Source: Alitta virens (taxonomy: Eukaryota; Annelida; Polychaeta; Phyllodocida; Nereididae). From it: 64,000 nucleotides of DNA. A program made the position numbers and the translations under genes. The stretch lies in the NCBI GenBank assembly GCA_932294295.1, contig OW028575.1, forward strand, positions 42,442,753 to 42,506,752, given 5' to 3'. The notes beneath the pieces are model-generated. The model worked only from the letters and a program-made list of their open reading frames with translations. It was not told the DNA's origin and did no database searches. Below are positions 39,401-52,922 of this stretch, one piece after another; position 1 is the first letter of the stretch, and every line of letters begins with the position of its first letter.

Positions 39401-42400
39401 TATATGACCAGCTGTGAGGGGCAGATGTAAGGATGAGATGATACGACTTCAAGTCTATACCATGTTACACATTAATGGCTTCTTGCTTACTTGACTTGTC
39501 ATCTCCTAAATTGAAGTCTTCATAATCATTTACATTCGCTCGTTTCAGATCATCAACCGTCCATTTAGTTCAGCCGCAGCTGGCTCGCCTGTTTTGTTGG
39601 TTGATAGTAGCGACATGCCTCGGCCATTCGACAGCAAGATGGAGGATGTGTTGGTCGCTTTGAAAGGACTCGTTTCAGTGTTTCATGTAGGTGTATAACT
39701 GAAATATCATAATCAACAATGCTGTTTGAATTACAAACACAATGATGCCGTTCTTCATCCTCTAATCCCAATTTATTCTTGATGCCACTACAGTCTGACC
39801 TCCATATATTGCGACCCTTGGGAGACATTAGTTCACAACCACGATATAGCAGACGTTCTCGAATTAACGCGGTATACCTGCCACGCCCCCTGGCGGGGAT
39901 TTCCGACGTGATCGCTCAAGCGGAACGATCGCGATTTTGCTTTTCAATTAAGTATTGTGCTGAAAGCATATAAGAGCAATTCTAAATAGTGATCTTTTCT
40001 TAATTGCACTTCGCAGCTCACACTTAAAGGTCAGTTCAATGAGCTCTAGTCGAATACTATGAAGTTCACTATATTCAGCAATGTGTGAATTGCAATTTAA
40101 CTTATAACTGAATGAGGTATCTATCAATTTAAAACAAAGACAATTCAGCTACTTAAGATGTTCAGAAGACAATGGCTTGACGTTGGCAATTACGTAATAT
40201 TACATAATCTATGTCTGGTCCGTTTGGGGGACATGCGGGTACTGCGAATAACGGAGGTTCGCGTTAAATAGAGGCGCGATATAGGAAGGTCAGACTGTAA
40301 TGGTATAATATGGTATTTTTTGCAGGTGAAATTGTATCAACAACCCATCTCTCATGCTTTGAAGATTTATGACATGTTGGTTGGTCATGTGGAGGCCCAT
40401 TATGGCAGTGAACATATGATCCGCTTTGGGGGTTGTTTGAGAAAAGAGGTATCAAAAATTTTCATTCGCTTTTATCTCCTCATGCCAAAGGGCTGTTTAG
40501 TATTTAATATCTGGTGCTATACTAGGCATAATTCACTCTTGAGCCATTAGTATGGTGTGACTATTCTTTTTGAAAACTCTGATATATTCCGCCGTCACTG
40601 CCATCTTCAGTGGCAAGTCAAGAAACGCACACGGTGTGTGGCGACTCCTACTGCTTAGTGCTGGAACTAGATGCAGCACTGCACTCATCCAATGCCTGGT
40701 GCCAGATTGCTCATCTGATGTGCCTTTCTAGTTAATTGTTAACAGCTAGATGATTGTAATTGCAATTAAACATTGGAAAGATGTATTATTCTGAATTATT
40801 CACAAATTTATTGACAGGTTTTCACCCTGCTGCTAGAACTTCGAGCTGATGTGCAGTATCGCCTTGGTCTTCCTTCCAAGACTAAAGTTGACTCTTATGC
40901 CTATTCCTCCTTTGCACTTTGTGCGTGTGAGTAAGTATTGCAGAAAATGTATAATGTGCACTTATACCAACCGTTGTCATCTTTACTTCCACCAGATTTT
41001 GACATTATTTCCATGCTGATTTAGAGCTGTACTCGTTGCATGCAACTGGCCAATAAGATACTTTCTACCCTTATCTTTTTATCATTGTCAAATGTCAGCC
41101 TAAGTTTTTGTATTGCCTGAGATGGTTAGGCGCACTTTGTCTCAGTAAGACACTAGGTTCAAGTGACATATGTAAAGTAATGAAAATGACACCAATCTAG
41201 ATTATTTCAGTTATTTTTGATATACCAAAATTTGATTAGGAGAATGTTCTGTCTTGTAAATGATTTTTAACTGGAAATATGTTCATTAATTTGCATGCTT
41301 TATTTTATAGAGTGGATCTCGGTGATCAGCAAATTAATGCAGAATTAACTTCAGCATCAGGAACAGCGTCACCATCAGTGCGAAGTTCTCCCAACATTCA
41401 CCCCATGAAATCTGTGATAATTTCTTATGCACAGGCTTTCAAGTGTTTGCGAATCTGCTTGGAACTGGTATGACTAGCCTGAAGTTTTCAACATTGTTTC
41501 ATGAATGGTTTTAAGTTCGATGCTCTTTTTATACTGCATTTCTAACTGGCTAATCTGCATTTGTAAGAAAATGATTAGATTAACTTGACATTCAGTTTCA
41601 CTTCATGAATTAAAGTGGTACGAAAGTCTAAGCTGTCCATAGTTCATTTACAATTTTCATTTACTTTGAACCTTTCTCTCTTCCGACAGGAAAAAGACTG
41701 GAATGTGATCAAGCTGTTACTTGAAGAACTTCCTCAGTTACTGCAGAACAAAACTTTGATTCTTGCTGCACCTCATGAAGACATCGATCGATTTGCTGCT
41801 CGACTCTGTGCAATGGTAAATTTGAAGATAAAATATGAAGATAAAGTAGAGTGTTATCTCAGTGCTACTGATCTGAAGCTTAGTCAGCTTATTTGACCAG
41901 CAGATGTAATGATGAGATAATAGCTTCAATAGGCTTGGTTTTTGCACTAGGTTGCAAAATCATAGACAATTAGTACTTTGCACTTTGCGACCAACATCCT
42001 TTTGAAATGTAGAATAGGTGTACCTAATAACATGACTGCCCTCTACCGTAATATACAACTGGCTGTCAATTCACATAAATAGAAATACAAAAAGCATTTT
42101 TATCCTTATTTATGTACTGACTGTTAAAATTAAATTCAAGCAACTGTGGATTAAGGTTGCAGGTTTTCATGGAATTTGGTCCTCACAGAATTAGGTACAC
42201 TAACTCTAGCTCATGAAGGATGCCCGAATTGGGAATCAAACTCGGAACCTTCACTTGAGCTAGCCAGGGTGTCAACAGCTGATGCCTGAACCACTTGCCA
42301 ACCCGGGACTATTGTAAAGAGACTGGTGTGCCTAATCAATATTTTTACACATTATGCATCTCTTATTTATTACAGGTAAGCAATAAAGGGCTAGGTCTTC

Positions 42401-45400
42401 CCGAACGTTTCCACAACATACCTGCAAAATTCTCAAAGTCTGATTTCCATGGATACGTATTCCCAGTGCTGACATGCCTTGTGGCATACCATACTCACCT
42501 GGATAAGCACAGACAGGTAAATTACTCCTTTCTTGCATAATAAACAAAAATGTCAAGGCTAAACCAGATATTGCAATTGGATTGTATCAATGCAGACTCC
42601 TCATGGGGTCATTCTCTTTTGTATTTATGCAATGATATTTATGTGTTAGAATTTTATGTTATGCTCCATATTTTCCAGACTGACCTTGTGAAGTGTTTGG
42701 AGTTCGGTCTAGTTTCGAAAAGGGCGAGGATTTGCGTGGATGCCCTAGCGGTCTGTTGTCTAGAGATCCAAGATGTTATGATGCGCCAGCTTCCATCTGT
42801 TTTGCTCAGACTGTCCCAGATTTCAGCAACAGTTGCCATGGCAGTTCCTTTAATGGAGTTCCTCTCTGGTAAGGTTTAGAATAGAAAATATATTATGAAT
42901 TTCTCAGAAAAGGGGGTGGGGAATTATTGGGCTTTCATTAGTTATTTGGTTTTTTTCGTGCACATATGAAAGCTGACTCTATAACTCTAAAATATCAGAT
43001 ATTTTTAATTGTCTTGACTTGTTATTTGATTAAATTGTTTGCTTTTGCAGGTATTATTCGTATGCCTCAGCTTTATGCCAATTTTGTCGAAGAACAGTAT
43101 ATGAGTGTTTTCGCTATTGCGCTGCCTTACACTAACCCTTTCAAGTAAGTATTCACCTCAATATAGACTCAAGCTTCTTTATTTGGAGAATTTATCAAAG
43201 AAGAAAATAACTCTAAATTTTGTTATTTCACTTCAGGTACAGCCATTACACAGTCTCTCTAGCTTATCATGTCATTGCAATGTGGTTTGTGAAATGCAAA
43301 TTGTCTTTCCGCAAGAAGTTTGTGGCGTTCATAGTGAAGGTAAGGTTAAACCCTGAGTCAAAGATATTGTAATAAAACTTAATAACTGTGTGGTTCAGAG
43401 ACTTGAACTTCATGAGTGATGAGGTTGGGCTGGTGAACCCACGTGTCCCGTATCTAGTTTAACTGATGACGTTCACAGAGTCTGAAGGCTCCCTTGTGAT
43501 TGGCCAGGCTGTTTTCTTTATAAGGGATAATTTATTTTATGAGGTTCACAGCAATGAACCTCATGGTTTTTCTATGAGGTTCACACTCTTTTGCGGGATA
43601 TACAGGGGAAACCCAGCCATCCCTGTCCATCCGGCATGCTGACAGTATTTGGCAATAGTTACTGAGTGTTGAGGAATAAATGACTGCTTTTTCTGCTGCT
43701 ATCCTCAGTCAGCATCAGTATTTTGTGTCGTTATTGTTAGTGAACTCATTACAATTGAAATTTATTATGACACATCAGAATTAAAATAAATTTGTGGTTG
43801 GGTGGGGGAAGAAATCCCCCTTAATGTGCATTCCACAATGACCTTCTGAACAATTCTTAAAAAAAAAAGAAAAATGGGTAGATAGATAAAAAGTTCAGGG
43901 CACAGACTTAATGAGTCCAATTAGCATTGTGCAGGTCTGTTCCCAAGCAAATTCTTTCGATTAGGGCGGGATTCGGTTCACCGAATTTCAGATTAACGAG
44001 GATCCGCTGTATTAGATTCTCATTTGGGGTTCTACTGTATGATTTACAACCAATTTCAGTTACCTAAAAGTTACTTTCACAAATTCAAATTGTAACTTTA
44101 ATACTTTTTTTTGTTCTAGGGACTTCGTTCAAATGTGCTTCGCCAGTTCGAAGAGACAGCTAGTCAAAGAGCAAGACAGAATCAGGATTCAGCAGACAGG
44201 ATTCGAACAAACAGTCTGAATGATGACACCGCCAAACAGTAAGTATATTGCACGGTAAAGAGACTAGCCTTACCACAATGCAATTCTATATTCCTTTTTG
44301 CTTTACAATTTTGTTTTTTAGAAAATTGCCATATCGTTCAAATTATAGTTTTGCTGATTTAGAATTTGGCTTTTTTTAATCAGCCTGTTTAACTACATGC
44401 GGATTATGCTGTGCATTTGTTTAATATTTAAAGGTATTTTTTTCACTTTGATGTTATTCTGAAGTGCTCATGTTCTAAGTTATCACTTCTGCTAGCTTCC
44501 AAAAAATGTGGTAAGATGAATAATGATAAGGAGTGGTTTTGTTGTAATGACTGTGGGCCTCGTGGTCAGTTGCTTTTCATTGTACATGTATTGATGAATA
44601 ATGATGAAAACCCCCATGTCTGGTCACGTTATGAGATTGTTCTAGTGCGCAGTTGGTGAACTGGATATTAGGTTGAGTGTAGATTGAGTGTGTTTCGCAC
44701 TATAAAAAAATCTGTTGACATGCTTTCTACAGTAACAGGGGGCGAGCCTTCAGCATGAATGATGCGGTTTTGAGGAAGTGAGTCATTTTTCTTTCCCTGA
44801 AAGGTTGTCAAGTGTCCTCGTTATGTTTTCATGTCTCTTTAACATTTTTGTGACAAATACAAAATCTCGAGACAAACCCAGAAATTCATCCCACTTCAAC
44901 TCCATAACATGACAAGTGACTGTGACTAACATTTTGGTGTGTTTGCTGGCATAAGATAAGCGTATTTAGCCCTGATATTAGGCAATTCCAGTGCATGCCA
45001 TAGCCCCTAGCTTGCCTGTTGCAAGTGTGCGCAGTGAATTGATTCTATACGTTTTTTTCTACATTTAGATTTCTAGATATCTGTAGGCTTTTGGCAACCT
45101 TTCTGTACCCTCTGATCTGCCTAGTAAATTATGATTAAATGGACAGGTGCTTGTGACAACTCTTAGGTAGAGCTTTGCTTGAGCTATCCCCTGCTGCATT
45201 ACTGAATTACAGGTTTGCGCTGGGTCCTTGATTGTTGTGTATAGATAATAGAACAGACATCAATCAATCGACAAATCTTAATGAACAAACGATTTAAATC
45301 TACAATTTTTCTCCCTTTTTTTAATTTACTACATTTTTTAAAAATCCATTTACAACACGCATCTACGTACCTTTACACGACTAGTAGGTACAGACTCAAG

Positions 45401-48400
45401 ACTCGCACAATTTACTTTAACAACAGAGACATACACACAAGAAATAAAAGTACACACATGTCAAATAAACTGTTTCTCCATTGTAGGGAGATCCCTTTAA
45501 GGCTAGTTGTGGTGGACATAAAAACTAACCGATGTGGTCATAAGTGTTAAGAAAATAATGCCTAGATATTTGATTTATTTTGCAGTTAGTGAACCAAATA
45601 TAGAAGTAATGTTAGATATGATTAGTTCTTGGTTATTGCATGGTGATTCAGTTGGTGCATTGGGGTAGTTTGCTGTACATTTGCCTGTAGAATGGCACAT
45701 TTCAGACTCTGCCAATCTTGTGCATCATTGTGTGAATGGCATGCGAAGATTGAATGACGATGCTGAAGACTCCCAGTGGCCATATATCGTTCCCTTGCAA
45801 TGATTTGAATTTTTGAATGTTGTTGGTGTTACGTGTAAGGATGGCTCTTGGTAAGCAGTCATTAACAATGATATTTATTTATTTAATGATCTTGAAACTT
45901 ATATTTCTTGGTAAGTTCCATGCATATAACCTGTAAGTTTTAATTGGTGTAACAACTGGTGAGGGCTGTTCCATTTAAAAAAGAGGAGGTGGACCAGAAA
46001 ATTTTAAGGGGGTTTCCAAAAGACAAAAAAAAGGGGGCAGGGATTGACCAGTATTTCTTAATATCTTAATTTAGGAAAAAACAAAGGTGGGGGGATGGGG
46101 GTCTGTCAAAAAACATATCGAGGATGGGGGAGGGGTGGGTTCTGAAAATTCCACCACACCCCCCCCCCCCCTTTTTTAAATGGAACAGAAGTATAATCTT
46201 TGATCTGGAAGGATTTTGTGCAATCAAAATCTAAACATGTTATTTGTATGTTTTGAAGATATTGTTTGTCTCTTGAAAATAGCTACAGCTGTAGATACCC
46301 AATAGTAGGTGTAAAATCTTGTCAGCCATTTAACTTCTAAATGATTGATGATGTCATGATGATGTTTTATTTTATTCATGATCATTTTGTACATCTATAT
46401 TTATTCTGATATCCATATGATGGCGTGGTCGTTGAAGATGGATGATGAAGTCTTGGATTTCAACAATAGTTCTATTGCGAACAAATTATTTCTTTCTATA
46501 TCTATGTCATTTATGAGTACATAAAACCTTTTGCAGGAAAGCTGCAGCTGCAAGAGCCAAGCTACAGTCTCAAGGATCCAGTCTCAACGCTAGTCTCGAT
46601 GGGGGCTTCGAATCAACAAATCAGGATAGCATGGTCTTCCACAAAGAACTAATGGAAACATGCATCGATGCCATGGCCCGTTACACTTTCTCTACCATAA
46701 CATCAATGCCAAAGAGGTAATATTATTGGTTTTTGAAATGTAATCTGTGCATCGAAGATGATATGGTCTATTTTCTGACTAGAAAATTGGACCAGTAACT
46801 ACAATAATCACATAAGCCAAGGTGGATTTTATAAAGATATACCAAAAGAAGCTTGTATCACTTGTTCCATTTTAAATTACCCAAAATACCCCAATTGCTA
46901 CAAATTATGATATGAGACACTGATCCATTGCTGGATGTGGCTGCAAATGAGAGTCTTGTATTTTGTAATGTTTTCCTATTTTCTTCTAATTCATTACAGA
47001 ACGCCCGTTTCAAACTTCTTGTTGAAAGAAGGACTAAGTCAGAGTTGGTTGCTGGGCAACAAAATTATAACCATAACGACCAGTGGTGGAGCTAAAGTGA
47101 ACACCAGAGGGCTGTGTGAGAATTGTTACTCGTTGGCCAGGAAGGCATCAGTGCAGCAAGCCGATACGGGAGAGACTACGCAAGAAGATGCAGCAGGTTC
47201 CTCAAGGAGGCGCCACAAGTCAGCAGCTGTAAGCAGTTTGTCCGTCATGGTACCGCTGAAAATGTCGAGTCAAGATGACATGACGTTGAGACGCAAGTCG
47301 CAGGATCATGGTAGCACTGGTGAACTTGTGGACAAGTCAGAAATGGATCTGTCATCAAGTTCTTTGAGTAGCCTAGCTGGAGAAGATGCCAATGGATACA
47401 GTGTTCAAGGACCCCGCAGGCTGTCTCAGGAAAGCAAGGAGGAAAAATATCACATAGTGGACAGTGTTTTGATGGGTAAGTTGTTATTGCAAGGCCTTAG
47501 CTATCTTGATAGTGAAGACTTAAAACAGTCATAGGCAGTTTTATGCTTCATGATATAGCTGTATACATAAAGTGCCTTGACTGTTTGTGATACGTATCTG
47601 CTTATATTGTAATTAATATTTCTGCTATGAAGTGACTGTACAAAGTTTGCTATTGGAAAACCATTGTCTGATAGTTGCACTTTAACTAGATTATGGGTTA
47701 ATATACTTGATGTATTGATAATTTTCTTCTACATTATCAGTTTGCATTTATCTTGTGTACTTACTGCCATTTCACTAACCACGTACACACAGGTAAACTT
47801 CATTTCAGTCTTACTGACTTGGTACGTCATGCTATAACTTAATTCTATTGGCTATCAACAGCTAAAACGTCATGCCCTAACTTAATTTGACGTACTTGTG
47901 GCTGAGTAGATGTCTGGTTCCACTTGAGTGGGCTGCTTACTGTTGTTCAGCCCATCAAACAGTCATGTTCACATACGCAAAGTGACCTGTCTGTAGTACT
48001 CAAGAGCTTTCCACCAATTACATCTGGGTGTTTAGTGGTAAGATGCTCGCCTGCTCCTCTGAAGGTCCCAGGTTCAATCCCGGGTGCGGGCACCCTTCAT
48101 GAGCAACATCCCATCGGTTGAGACGTTAAATTGGCGGTCCCTTGTACTCGTTGTCTATGCTGAGGCAAGTAAAAGATCCCACCCATGGGGTAAATGTGTA
48201 ACATGGGTGGACTCCTCCTCTCTCTCTCATCTCATTAATCAATCATCAATAGTGGCAAGAACTTGCCTTAGAGGGTTGCACTTTCCACGTCTATCTATCT
48301 ATCTGTCTATCTACAACTGGTGGTTTTTATTTCATAAACACCTGAATGTGAGTGAAGAAAGCTCTGTGTACGTCGTTATTGAAATGGCAGTTATAAAATC

Positions 48401-51400
48401 TGACTTTATAAACTCAAATTGCAGGATTAAAAGCAAGACCGTCTGATAAGTCCATCTTCAGTCCGCGGATATGCAGCTGCTGGTGCGTACAGTGGGCAGA
48501 GGTTCACATCAGAAGACCGACTGGGAATATGGCGTGGATGATGAGAATTGAAAATGAGCAGGATCTCACTGAGTTTATGGATTTCACATTGTCTGACTTG
48601 ACCTCGTAAGTTTTATAGTTTCTTCAGAAAGGAGTCATAATGGATGGGAGACTCGATTTCACACACAGCTTATTCATATGTTACTGCTCTTTCTTTTGTG
48701 TCGTGTCAAACAGTATTGTGCTTCAGTCATATTGAAAAATCAATTCTTTGACACACAAATGACTCCCTAATGTTCCAAATTAGTTGTTTCATCTCCATGC
48801 TTCCACAAGATTTTCATCTCACTCTGTCCTTTTAATGAAGGTTATTCATGGCAAATTCTGATGTCGAAAACTACGAAAAGCTGACGAGGAGAAAGAAGAT
48901 TGATAGCATGACCCTGGGAGACCGAGAATATGAAACTCTTATGGAGCAACACTTCACTCCTCATGGTAAGGAAACTAAATTATGACAACTTCATTGCTAA
49001 TTAGTTTAACAATATTGTTCCTGTTGATATAGACTGTGCCGATTGATTAATCATTAAAACTTACTAAGATACTGAAGTTTGAAAACTACTGGCACACAGA
49101 CATGCTGATTAAAATGTGCATGTGAGATTTTAGAATGAAACACTGCATATTTAATTCATATTTCACAACAATGCATTTATTGATCTGAGTGATGATTTTC
49201 TTGTAATGAACTGTAGAAATTAATGACTGTTCGATACGAAACTAGTATAATGTTTGACTTAAAAGAAATTGGATATTTTTAGTGTTTATGGGTAAAAGGG
49301 GACAGTCATTACATTTCATGTTTGAGATGTTTACAATTCTGTTTTCTTGTAGCTAAAATTCTTGACCTGCATACCAGTTTTCCTTTTATGCATACAATTC
49401 TGTTGACACCATTGTTTTTCTTACTAATTGTTGGCCTGCGTAATACGAATTACTGAATTCTTTCACCTGCTGATCTTCCAGTTACATATAACATGTTCTC
49501 CAATGTATCAGATGCTAAGTTGCTTTCCAGTGTTAACCTTGTCTCTTTGATAATGCTAATTAATGTTCAAATCTCGCACACTTTTAATGAAGAAATCTTG
49601 TATGATGCTTTAATTAAATGTGCACTGCGACTGTCTTTGTAACTATTGATCTTTGTAACTATTGATCATAGGTTTCAGGCTTTTTCATATTGTTGGGCTG
49701 GATGTAATTAAGTTTCAAGTATTGACCTAGTTGCTTCTGTAGATTAACTGCCAGATTATTAACTCAACGCCTTAGAATTAAACAAGACTAATAATGGCTG
49801 ATAACATGAATTGTCCAACTTGCCTTTCACCTTCTTTGGCTGTACAGGTTGGCTATTTGCTTTTATTGAAATCCATTCACAAAGCTATTAGCATTGATTC
49901 ACTGGCATGGTGGGTTTTTTGGCTTAACATCTAGGATTAATTTATAATTAATTTATGGAAGTTGCTGTTTATTGCTAGATGTTAGCATACCCAGCCTTAG
50001 TGGAAGGCGGCCACCAAGACTGGCCGAACTTGGTAGATCTAAAAGTGTTACCATAGCAGAGGGTAAGCAGCTTGATTTCTCTTCATTTATGCTTAGTTGT
50101 CCAACTTAGATGTTACGTATGGGTCTGGGATGATATTTTGTTCGCCAGGAGTAAGGAATAAGGTCATAGTATTAGTCATGGACTTCAGGCTCTGTTATGT
50201 TCGGGACATTTTTAGCTAATAGTTCCTTTCAACAATTATTGCAAGTGCTAAACAATAAGGGTTGATAAAATGATGTTCCTGAAAAATGGGAGGTTCTTCT
50301 TTGTTGCAACTTTTGAGAAGACTTCATGATCAGAAATTCTGCAGCCAAAATTTTTATTTGATTTCACTGCATTTGTGTCATAAAATTACATTGCATCCAA
50401 ACACAGTGGTGATGATGCCCATAAATTGCTTCTTTTTTTTTTGTGATACTATCACAGTTTAGGAAATTGTACTCTGTATTCTGTAAAATCAAGAACCTTG
50501 TGACATCAAATGTTCTGTGAATTTTTGTCACTCTGAATGTTGATTCTCAATCTTTTTTTTTACCTGTACTTGTTGTTTCTCAGATTGATTAATTTTGCAA
50601 TTGAATTAGTATTGTGGAAGGGTGCCGATGTTTATTGAAGTAAGAATATATTTTTTGAGGATATGATAGTAGTTGAAGCTGATAAACATTGCCTTAATGT
50701 TGTGAAGGTTGTAAATTTTTGAGCTTAAAATAAGAATGATTGTTATTGCCAAACTACGGTAATTCTGACCAACATGTGATAAGTTTAGTTAGTGCACTGG
50801 CTCGAGTCTGACTTAAGTTTGATTTCTTTCATTCTCATACAGAGGAGCAGAATGGAATAGAGGGTGTGGAAGAGCAGAATGTGAGTGGATCTTTTTTATG
50901 TCTGACATTAAAATCTTTATTTATTGTGTAAACTGCATGGCGTAAAATAATTTTTTAATATACTTCGTTTTAATGCACAGGAGGATGAGGAGTATGCTCT
51001 TCGGAAGAGCAGTTCCACACCTGATTTAACACCAACGTCACCAAAAGGCAAGTTCCCAACAGAGATTAGCACTGCTGAAAATAGTCCATCAAATGACAAT
51101 TCAGATTCGGAGAAGGCTCAGAAACCTGTGCAAGACACAAAGAGTTCAGTTGAGCTCAGCAATAAAAGTGAACCAAAACAACAACAGCCTGACAATGCAG
51201 AAAAACTGACAAAGCCTCGAAAAGAGAGCACATCTTCATCAGAAAATGACGTTGTGGAGGAGCTGGTTTCCTTTGAGTTTGAGCGCAGTCTCAGTATGTC
51301 ACAGCGGAGGTCTCCTCGTAGGCCTGTTCGTAGAAAAGTCAGCTTGCCAGAAATAAAGAGACCTACTATGCTAAACAAATCATCAATACCTGATAAACCT

Positions 51401-52877
51401 TTAATGGGATCCAGTCAACATGGAGGCTACAATCCAGCTTTCTTGTTTCTCCAGTTGTACCATAGTAACATATTCGATAGCGGCGAGATTAGGCCCCTGG
51501 CTTTGCCATCCAGTAGTCCTGACGTCATGAGATCAGTGAAAATGCTGGATTTCGTGCACCCCAGTGAAACGCACCGCGTAGGGGTGATATACATAGGACC
51601 GGGGCAAGTTAATGACGAAAGTGCAATCTTTGCGAACAAGCATGGGTCGATTCGTTATGTAAAATTCCTCCAAGGTCTTGGTCATCTCCTACGTCTGAAG
51701 GACTGTAAACCGAATGAAGTGTTCGTGGGAGGTCTGGACAATGACAACGACAGTGATGGTCAATTTGCCTATGCCTGGAGGGATGATTTTATGCAAGGTA
51801 ATTACTAATTTGTGAGGATTTTCTTTGTCTATTTTAATCTTAGTATTTTGACTCATTCTTAATGTGTTGGCTTAAAATACTTGGTGATGACTAGAACGCA
51901 ATTTAAGTATGATTAAACTTGCCACTCCTATTTCTTCTTAATAATGATGATAAGTATGTTATATACATTTCAGTGATATACCACGTAGCTACCCTAATGC
52001 CAAACAAAGCATCTGATCCAAACTGCAATGACAAAAAACGGCACATCGGCAATGACTTTGTGACAATAGTTTACAACGAAAGTGGAAAAGACTACAAGAT
52101 TGGGACAATTAAGGTAGGATATCATACCTACTGTAGCACAGTGATTTTTAACATTGTTTTCACTTAGTTTAAAATACATCTCTGTGAATTGTTTGCTTCA
52201 TTTCAGTGCCAATTTAACTACGTCAGTGTAATAATTCAACCTTTGGACAATGAGTACAATACCGTCACAGTGCAAACCAGGGATGGTAAGTATTTGTAAA
52301 GCGCATTCCAAACAATTCCATAATCATTTCAAGATCAATCAATACTACCTACTTTAGTTTGGCAGACCTCTTGTCAAGATTAAAAATGAGTACTAATTTC
52401 TTAGCTGGCCCATTCCAGCAGTAATATAGACTTCCATTATGAATGTGCGAGGATACGATTGAAAAAGTTTGTTTCATTACATTTTGCAGACATCCGTGAA
52501 ATAATTGGACACGCAGACACCAAGATAATCTCTGATGCTCATCTGGCTTTGTTGGTTCGTCAAATGGCTGTGCATGCTAACGTAAGTGTGGATATAATTA
52601 ATTTGCACCCTATGCAAGTCATGTGTATGATTTTAGTGCCATCTGGTGGATAACTGAGTACTTATTTCTTGAGAGAATGAGTTTATTTTAATTTTATTTC
52701 CAGCTGGCTTCCACAATCCTGCAGAGACAGAAGACCAACCCGAAGGATCCATACGCATCTAACTGGTTGGAAAGATTGCGTCAAATTAAACGAGTGCGCA
52801 ATAAAATTGAACAAAACACAGCGAAAGACAAGGCCCCAGACTCCCCTATTTGTGAGGACTTTACAGACTTTGTATAA
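33420..52877 (+). CDS. TSC2: tuberin (TSC2), complete, 36 coding exons
   Basis: Tuberin is the GTPase-activating subunit of the TSC complex; it switches off RHEB and so restrains mTORC1 at the lysosome. Exon starts: 33420, 33714, 34320, 35162, 35378, 35623, 36148, 36431, 36934, 37319, 37710, 37946, 38162, 38519, 39549, 40326, 40818, 41311, 41690, 42376, 42679, 43051, 43237, 44120, 44733, 46537, 47000, 48425, 48841, 49979, 50843, 50981, 51974, 52207, 52490, 52704. All junctions are GT-AG and in phase; the total is 5,376 nt (1,791 residues; human 1,807). Landmarks: N-terminal HEAT-type region; [17 protein letters not shown]-type motifs RIRTNS (Ser about 974) and RGRAFS (Ser about 989); RRPTGN; RapGAP domain from [14 protein letters not shown] (about 1506), with the catalytic Asn thumb in RHIGNDFV (Asn about 1657). 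It ends CEDFTDFV, like the vertebrate C-terminus. The first ATG follows an acceptor, so an upstream untranslated exon is expected. Confidence 0.97.
34477..34795. mobile_element. MITE, copy 2, right end damaged
   Basis: The start 'gggtttagtgcagtatagcg' is identical to the copy at 25731, and 'gcaggggtttggg' and 'aaatatggtc' are shared inside. The right inverted end has lost 'gtccgctacactgc'. It lies in intron 3 of TSC2. Confidence 0.7.
37571..37658. repeat. 88-bp foldback micro-element
   Basis: Two 25-bp arms (37571-37595 and 37634-37658) are reverse complements with one mismatch, around a 38-nt loop. The arms read 'ctacactaa(a/t)ggacttta'. It is in intron 10 of TSC2 and would fold into a strong hairpin in the pre-mRNA. 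Confidence 0.75.
38906..39307. mobile_element. short foldback element with ATGGGTGYATTT ends
   Basis: The left end ATGGGTGCATTT...ACCGG is mirrored by CCGGTTCACC...AAATACACCCAT on the right. Inside the ends are repeated GGTNNACC-like words. It lies in intron 14 of TSC2, next to a run of about 20 C. No target duplication was found. Confidence 0.45.
39378..39475 (-). mobile_element. SINE 3' fragment, tail type A
   Basis: Read on the minus strand it contains the tail 'gctggtcatataagctgact' and 'aagcttctgacc'. It matches the 3' end of the SINE at 54430. It is in intron 14 of TSC2. Confidence 0.7.
39791..40297. mobile_element. pogo/Tigger-type MITE with TA duplication
   Basis: The element starts CAGTCTGACCTCCATATAT and ends with the near reverse complement ATATAGGAAGGTCAGACTG. 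It is flanked on both sides by TA (39789-39790 and 40298-40299). CAGT-starting ends with a TA duplication are typical of pogo/Tigger transposons. No transposase frame is present, so it is non-autonomous. It lies in intron 15 of TSC2. Confidence 0.75.
41862..41935 (-). mobile_element. SINE 3' fragment, tail type A
   Basis: It contains 'tgatctgaagcttagtcagc' and 'ttatttgaccagcagatgta', the minus-strand form of the tail at 54720. It lies in TSC2 intron 19. Confidence 0.65.
42200..42306 (-). mobile_element. SINE tRNA-like head, variant body
   Basis: On the minus strand the sequence has a B-box-like 'gagtttgattccc', then 'gggcatccttcatgagct', as in the SINE at 48024 ('gggcacccttcatgagca'). The downstream body differs from the other copies. 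A true tRNA gene is unlikely because the stems do not close. Confidence 0.5.
45966..46188. mobile_element. poly-G/poly-C foldback MITE, copy 1
   Basis: The 18-bp ends CTGTTCCATTTAAAAAAG and its exact reverse complement enclose G-rich then C-rich sequence. The interior 'cttaatatctta' and 'gggggtctgtcaaaa' recur in inverted orientation at 57191-57412. It lies in TSC2 intron 25. Confidence 0.75.
48024..48316 (+). mobile_element. tRNA-derived SINE, tail type B
   Basis: The head has an A-box-like 'tttagtggtaagatgctcgc' and a B box 'ggttcaatccc'. The core 'gagacgttaaattggcggtc' and 'tatgctgaggcaagtaaaag' follows. The 3' tail 'tggcaagaacttgccttaga' ends in an (ATCT)n run. This is the best-preserved head in the window. 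It is inserted in intron 27 of TSC2 in the sense orientation. Confidence 0.85.
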
Positions 52878-52916
52878 TATCACATACAAAGATTTCCATG
52901 TGTGTTTTATTTCTGA

Positions 52917-52922
52917 AATAAA
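52917..52922 (+). terminator. TSC2 polyadenylation signal
   Basis: AATAAA lies 40 bases after the TSC2 stop codon. A later signal is also possible, because AT-rich sequence continues for over a kilobase. Confidence 0.6.

Noticed and set aside
43539..43575. Short palindrome atgaggttca/tgaacctcat in a TSC2 intron
   Set aside because: The arms are only about 10 bp, with no flanking duplication or second copy seen; chance is likely.
48029..48098. Possible functional tRNA gene (A and B box present)
   Set aside because: It continues into the SINE core and tail shared with other copies, so it is the SINE head.
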